Source: Cytophagales bacterium
Lineage (GTDB): Bacteria; Bacteroidota; Bacteroidia; Cytophagales; 172606-1
NCBI GenBank assembly: GCA_030446715.1
Contig: JAUJMU010000010.1
Span: 90,780-154,779 of the forward strand
Direction: 5' to 3'
Length of the DNA stretch: 64,000 nucleotides
Shown here: in pieces, positions 62,440 through 64,000 of the stretch
Position numbering within the stretch: the first letter of the stretch is position 1
How the letters are laid out: every line of letters starts with the position of its first letter
Position numbers and translations under genes: made by a program
The notes under the pieces: model-generated
What the model was told of the DNA's origin: nothing
The model's input: the letters and a program-made list of their open reading frames with translations, nothing else
Database searches by the model: none

Positions 62440-63984
62440 ATGACTCGCAAAGAACGCATTCGATTGATACTGGACCGCCTGCAAAGGGGCGTCTACGAAA
62501 AAGAAGAAGCCATTCGCCTGTCGCTCTTGTCGGCGGTGGCGGGTGAAAGCATTTTTCTGCTGGGACCTCCCGGCGTTGCCAAAAGTCTGATTGCGCGGAA
62601 GCTGAAGTTTGCTTTCCGCGATGGCCGGTCTTTTGAATACCTGATGAACCGGTTCAGTACGCCCGACGAAATCTTCGGACCGGTTTCCATTAAAAAGCTG
62701 AAGGATGAAGACCGCTACGAACGGCTGACCGACAAATACTTACCAGGCGCCAATGTCGTGTTTCTGGACGAAATCTGGAAGGCGGGACCGGCTATTCAGA
62801 ATGCGCTGCTCACGGTGATCAACGAAAAAGTATACCGGAACGGGGAACAGGAAGTAGCCGTAAAAATCAAAGCCATTGTGTCGGCGTCCAATGAACTGCC
62901 GCCCGAAGGGGAAGGGCTGGGTGCCCTCTGGGACCGGTTTCTGGTCCGGTACATGATTTCTGAAATCCGTCAGAGTGCCGCTTTTGTGGGCATGATTACT
63001 GATACAGCCGACGTATACGCCGATAATCTGGAAGCAGAAATCAAGCTGGCCGAAGCGGAACTGGACCTGTGGAGCAGCGGGATTGACCGCGTTGAGGTTC
63101 CGGCCGAAGTGCTGAATGTGATTCAGGTGGTGAAGCTGAAGCTGGAGGAATACGACGCCGACCACCCCGAAAGCCCCTTTCAGATCTACGACCGGCGCTG
63201 GAAAAAAATTATCCGGCTCCTGCGGACCTCTGCCTTTCTCAACGAACGCAGCCGGGTAGACCTGATGGACTGCTTTCTGATGCCGCACTGCCTCTGGAAC
63301 CGCCCGGAACAGCAGGAAACCGCGCAGGAAATCGTTGCGGAAACGGTGCGCCGCCACGGCTACTCCATTGCCCTCAACCTGACGCCGCTGCGGCAGGAGT
63401 TGCGGGATTTTGAAGAAGAAGTAAAAACGGAGACCCGTATTCCCAATGTAGTGCTGACAGATGCCCCAAGGGCGGTGGAACGGGAATATTACGAACTGGA
63501 AAACATCGAACAATATTTCGACGGCAACCGCATCAAGCGAGGCGACTACGACCGGCTGGCCATCGACGAAGAGACTACCATGAACCTGTACGACAAGAAC
63601 GGCAGCCTCACCAACCGCCTCAAAGCCCGGAAACCGGAAGAAAGAGCCAATGCGGTGGTCATCAATTCCAATGCCCGGCTGTACACCTTTCCGCTGGTGA
63701 CCGACAAGACCGAAAAAACCGAATTCCTGTACAAAAAGCCGCATCCGCTGGTGCATGGTTTCTGGAATGACCGGCTCCGGCAACTAGGCAGCTACATTGA
63801 GGAACAGAAGGAAAAATTAAAATCCAATCCACCGGAGGAACTGCGCCACCTTCGCACCAACCTGTTCGTGGACGCCGGCCTTGCCGCAGTCGTGGAAGCC
63901 AACCTCAGTGAATCTGCCAATACCCTCAACTCCCTCGGCCTTCAGGTGGAGAAGATCAGGTTCATGTATGAGAAGATAAAATAG
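62440..63984 (+). CDS. ravA: RavA-type MoxR AAA+ ATPase
   Basis: A 514-residue protein with the MoxR/RavA ATPase core in the first ~300 residues: Walker A GPPGVAKS (42-49), Walker B VVFLDEIWKAGPAIQ (Asp110, Glu111) and the sensor region AIVSASNELPPEGEGLGALWDRFL. The C-terminal region (~370-514) is charged and helical. In E. coli RavA works with the VWA protein ViaA, and both affect respiratory complexes and lysine decarboxylase. A ViaA partner may lie beyond the window. It is the second MoxR-type ATPase here, distinct from the one at 42478. Confidence 0.9.
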   Translation: MTRKERIRLILDRLQRGVYEKEEAIRLSLLSAVAGESIFLLGPPGVAKSLIARKLKFAFRDGRSFEYLMNRFSTPDEIFGPVSIKKLKDEDRYERLTDKYLPGANVVFLDEIWKAGPAIQNALLTVINEKVYRNGEQEVAVKIKAIVSASNELPPEGEGLGALWDRFLVRYMISEIRQSAAFVGMITDTADVYADNLEAEIKLAEAELDLWSSGIDRVEVPAEVLNVIQVVKLKLEEYDADHPESPFQIYDRRWKKIIRLLRTSAFLNERSRVDLMDCFLMPHCLWNRPEQQETAQEIVAETVRRHGYSIALNLTPLRQELRDFEEEVKTETRIPNVVLTDAPRAVEREYYELENIEQYFDGNRIKRGDYDRLAIDEETTMNLYDKNGSLTNRLKARKPEERANAVVINSNARLYTFPLVTDKTEKTEFLYKKPHPLVHGFWNDRLRQLGSYIEEQKEKLKSNPPEELRHLRTNLFVDAGLAAVVEANLSESANTLNSLGLQVEKIRFMYEKIK

Positions 63985-64000
63985 TCCTGAGTCGCCAGTC

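Noticed and set aside
1..64000. tRNA, rRNA or CRISPR arrays
   Set aside because: No cloverleaf-like T-arm plus acceptor pattern, no rRNA-like conserved stretch and no regularly spaced direct repeats were seen.

Overview
The window looks like a chromosomal segment of a member of the Bacteroidota, most likely the order Cytophagales (a Spirosoma-like relative is my best guess, from recall of gene order, not from a search). Supporting signs are bshA (bacillithiol) next to a glycoside hydrolase 3/serine hydrolase fusion, mutL followed by two rhomboid genes, an mreB-mreC-mreD-PBP2 cluster, a HisB with an N-terminal phosphatase domain, and a few TAnnTTTG-type promoter elements. I see no rRNA, tRNA, CRISPR array, prophage or insertion sequence.

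Layout. 0-11 kb: start of fabH, an acetyltransferase, a frameshifted GH15 glucoamylase/trehalase, DUF2721, a short-chain dehydrogenase, thrC, a histone-deacetylase-like hydrolase, yajQ and a TetR-ABC1 kinase pair. 11-18.5 kb (minus strand): cell-elongation genes PBP2, mreD, mreC and mreB, then purH and purN. 18.7-31.8 kb: a TAT-exported sugar isomerase-like protein, uvsE, two related membrane proteins sharing a DExxxFHE motif, a lipoprotein, pabB, hisB, ribE, a LytTR regulator, PAP2, hemF and an AlbA_2-domain protein. 31.8-41.7 kb: two rhomboids, mutL, the GH3 fusion, bshA, a fatty acid hydroxylase and a PRC-barrel protein. 41.8-46.2 kb: a DUF433/DUF5615 toxin-antitoxin-like pair and a compact MoxR ATPase / unknown / nuclease-like / VWA operon. 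46.5-64 kb: rodA, a large secreted protein, pyrR, pyrB, two FKBP lipoproteins, a DEAD-box helicase, lepB, a TPR protein, a metallo-beta-lactamase-fold protein, a decayed outer-membrane gene cluster and ravA.

The most unusual feature is the number of lesions. At least twelve recognisable genes carry one or more small indels, in-frame stops, a 29-bp tandem duplication or a fusion junction. Most indels are single bases in short homopolymers and fall mainly in 11-14 kb, 49-55 kb and 60-62 kb, which suggests sequencing or assembly error. The alternative is real decay, which would disable mreC, mreD and PBP2 together.

The best candidates for uncharacterised biology are the MoxR-VWA operon with an inserted PD-(D/E)XK-like protein (42.5-46.2 kb) and the DExxxFHE membrane protein pair (21.1-23.3 kb). 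Short inverted repeats with a GTGCCAC/GTGGCAC core recur in three intergenic gaps.
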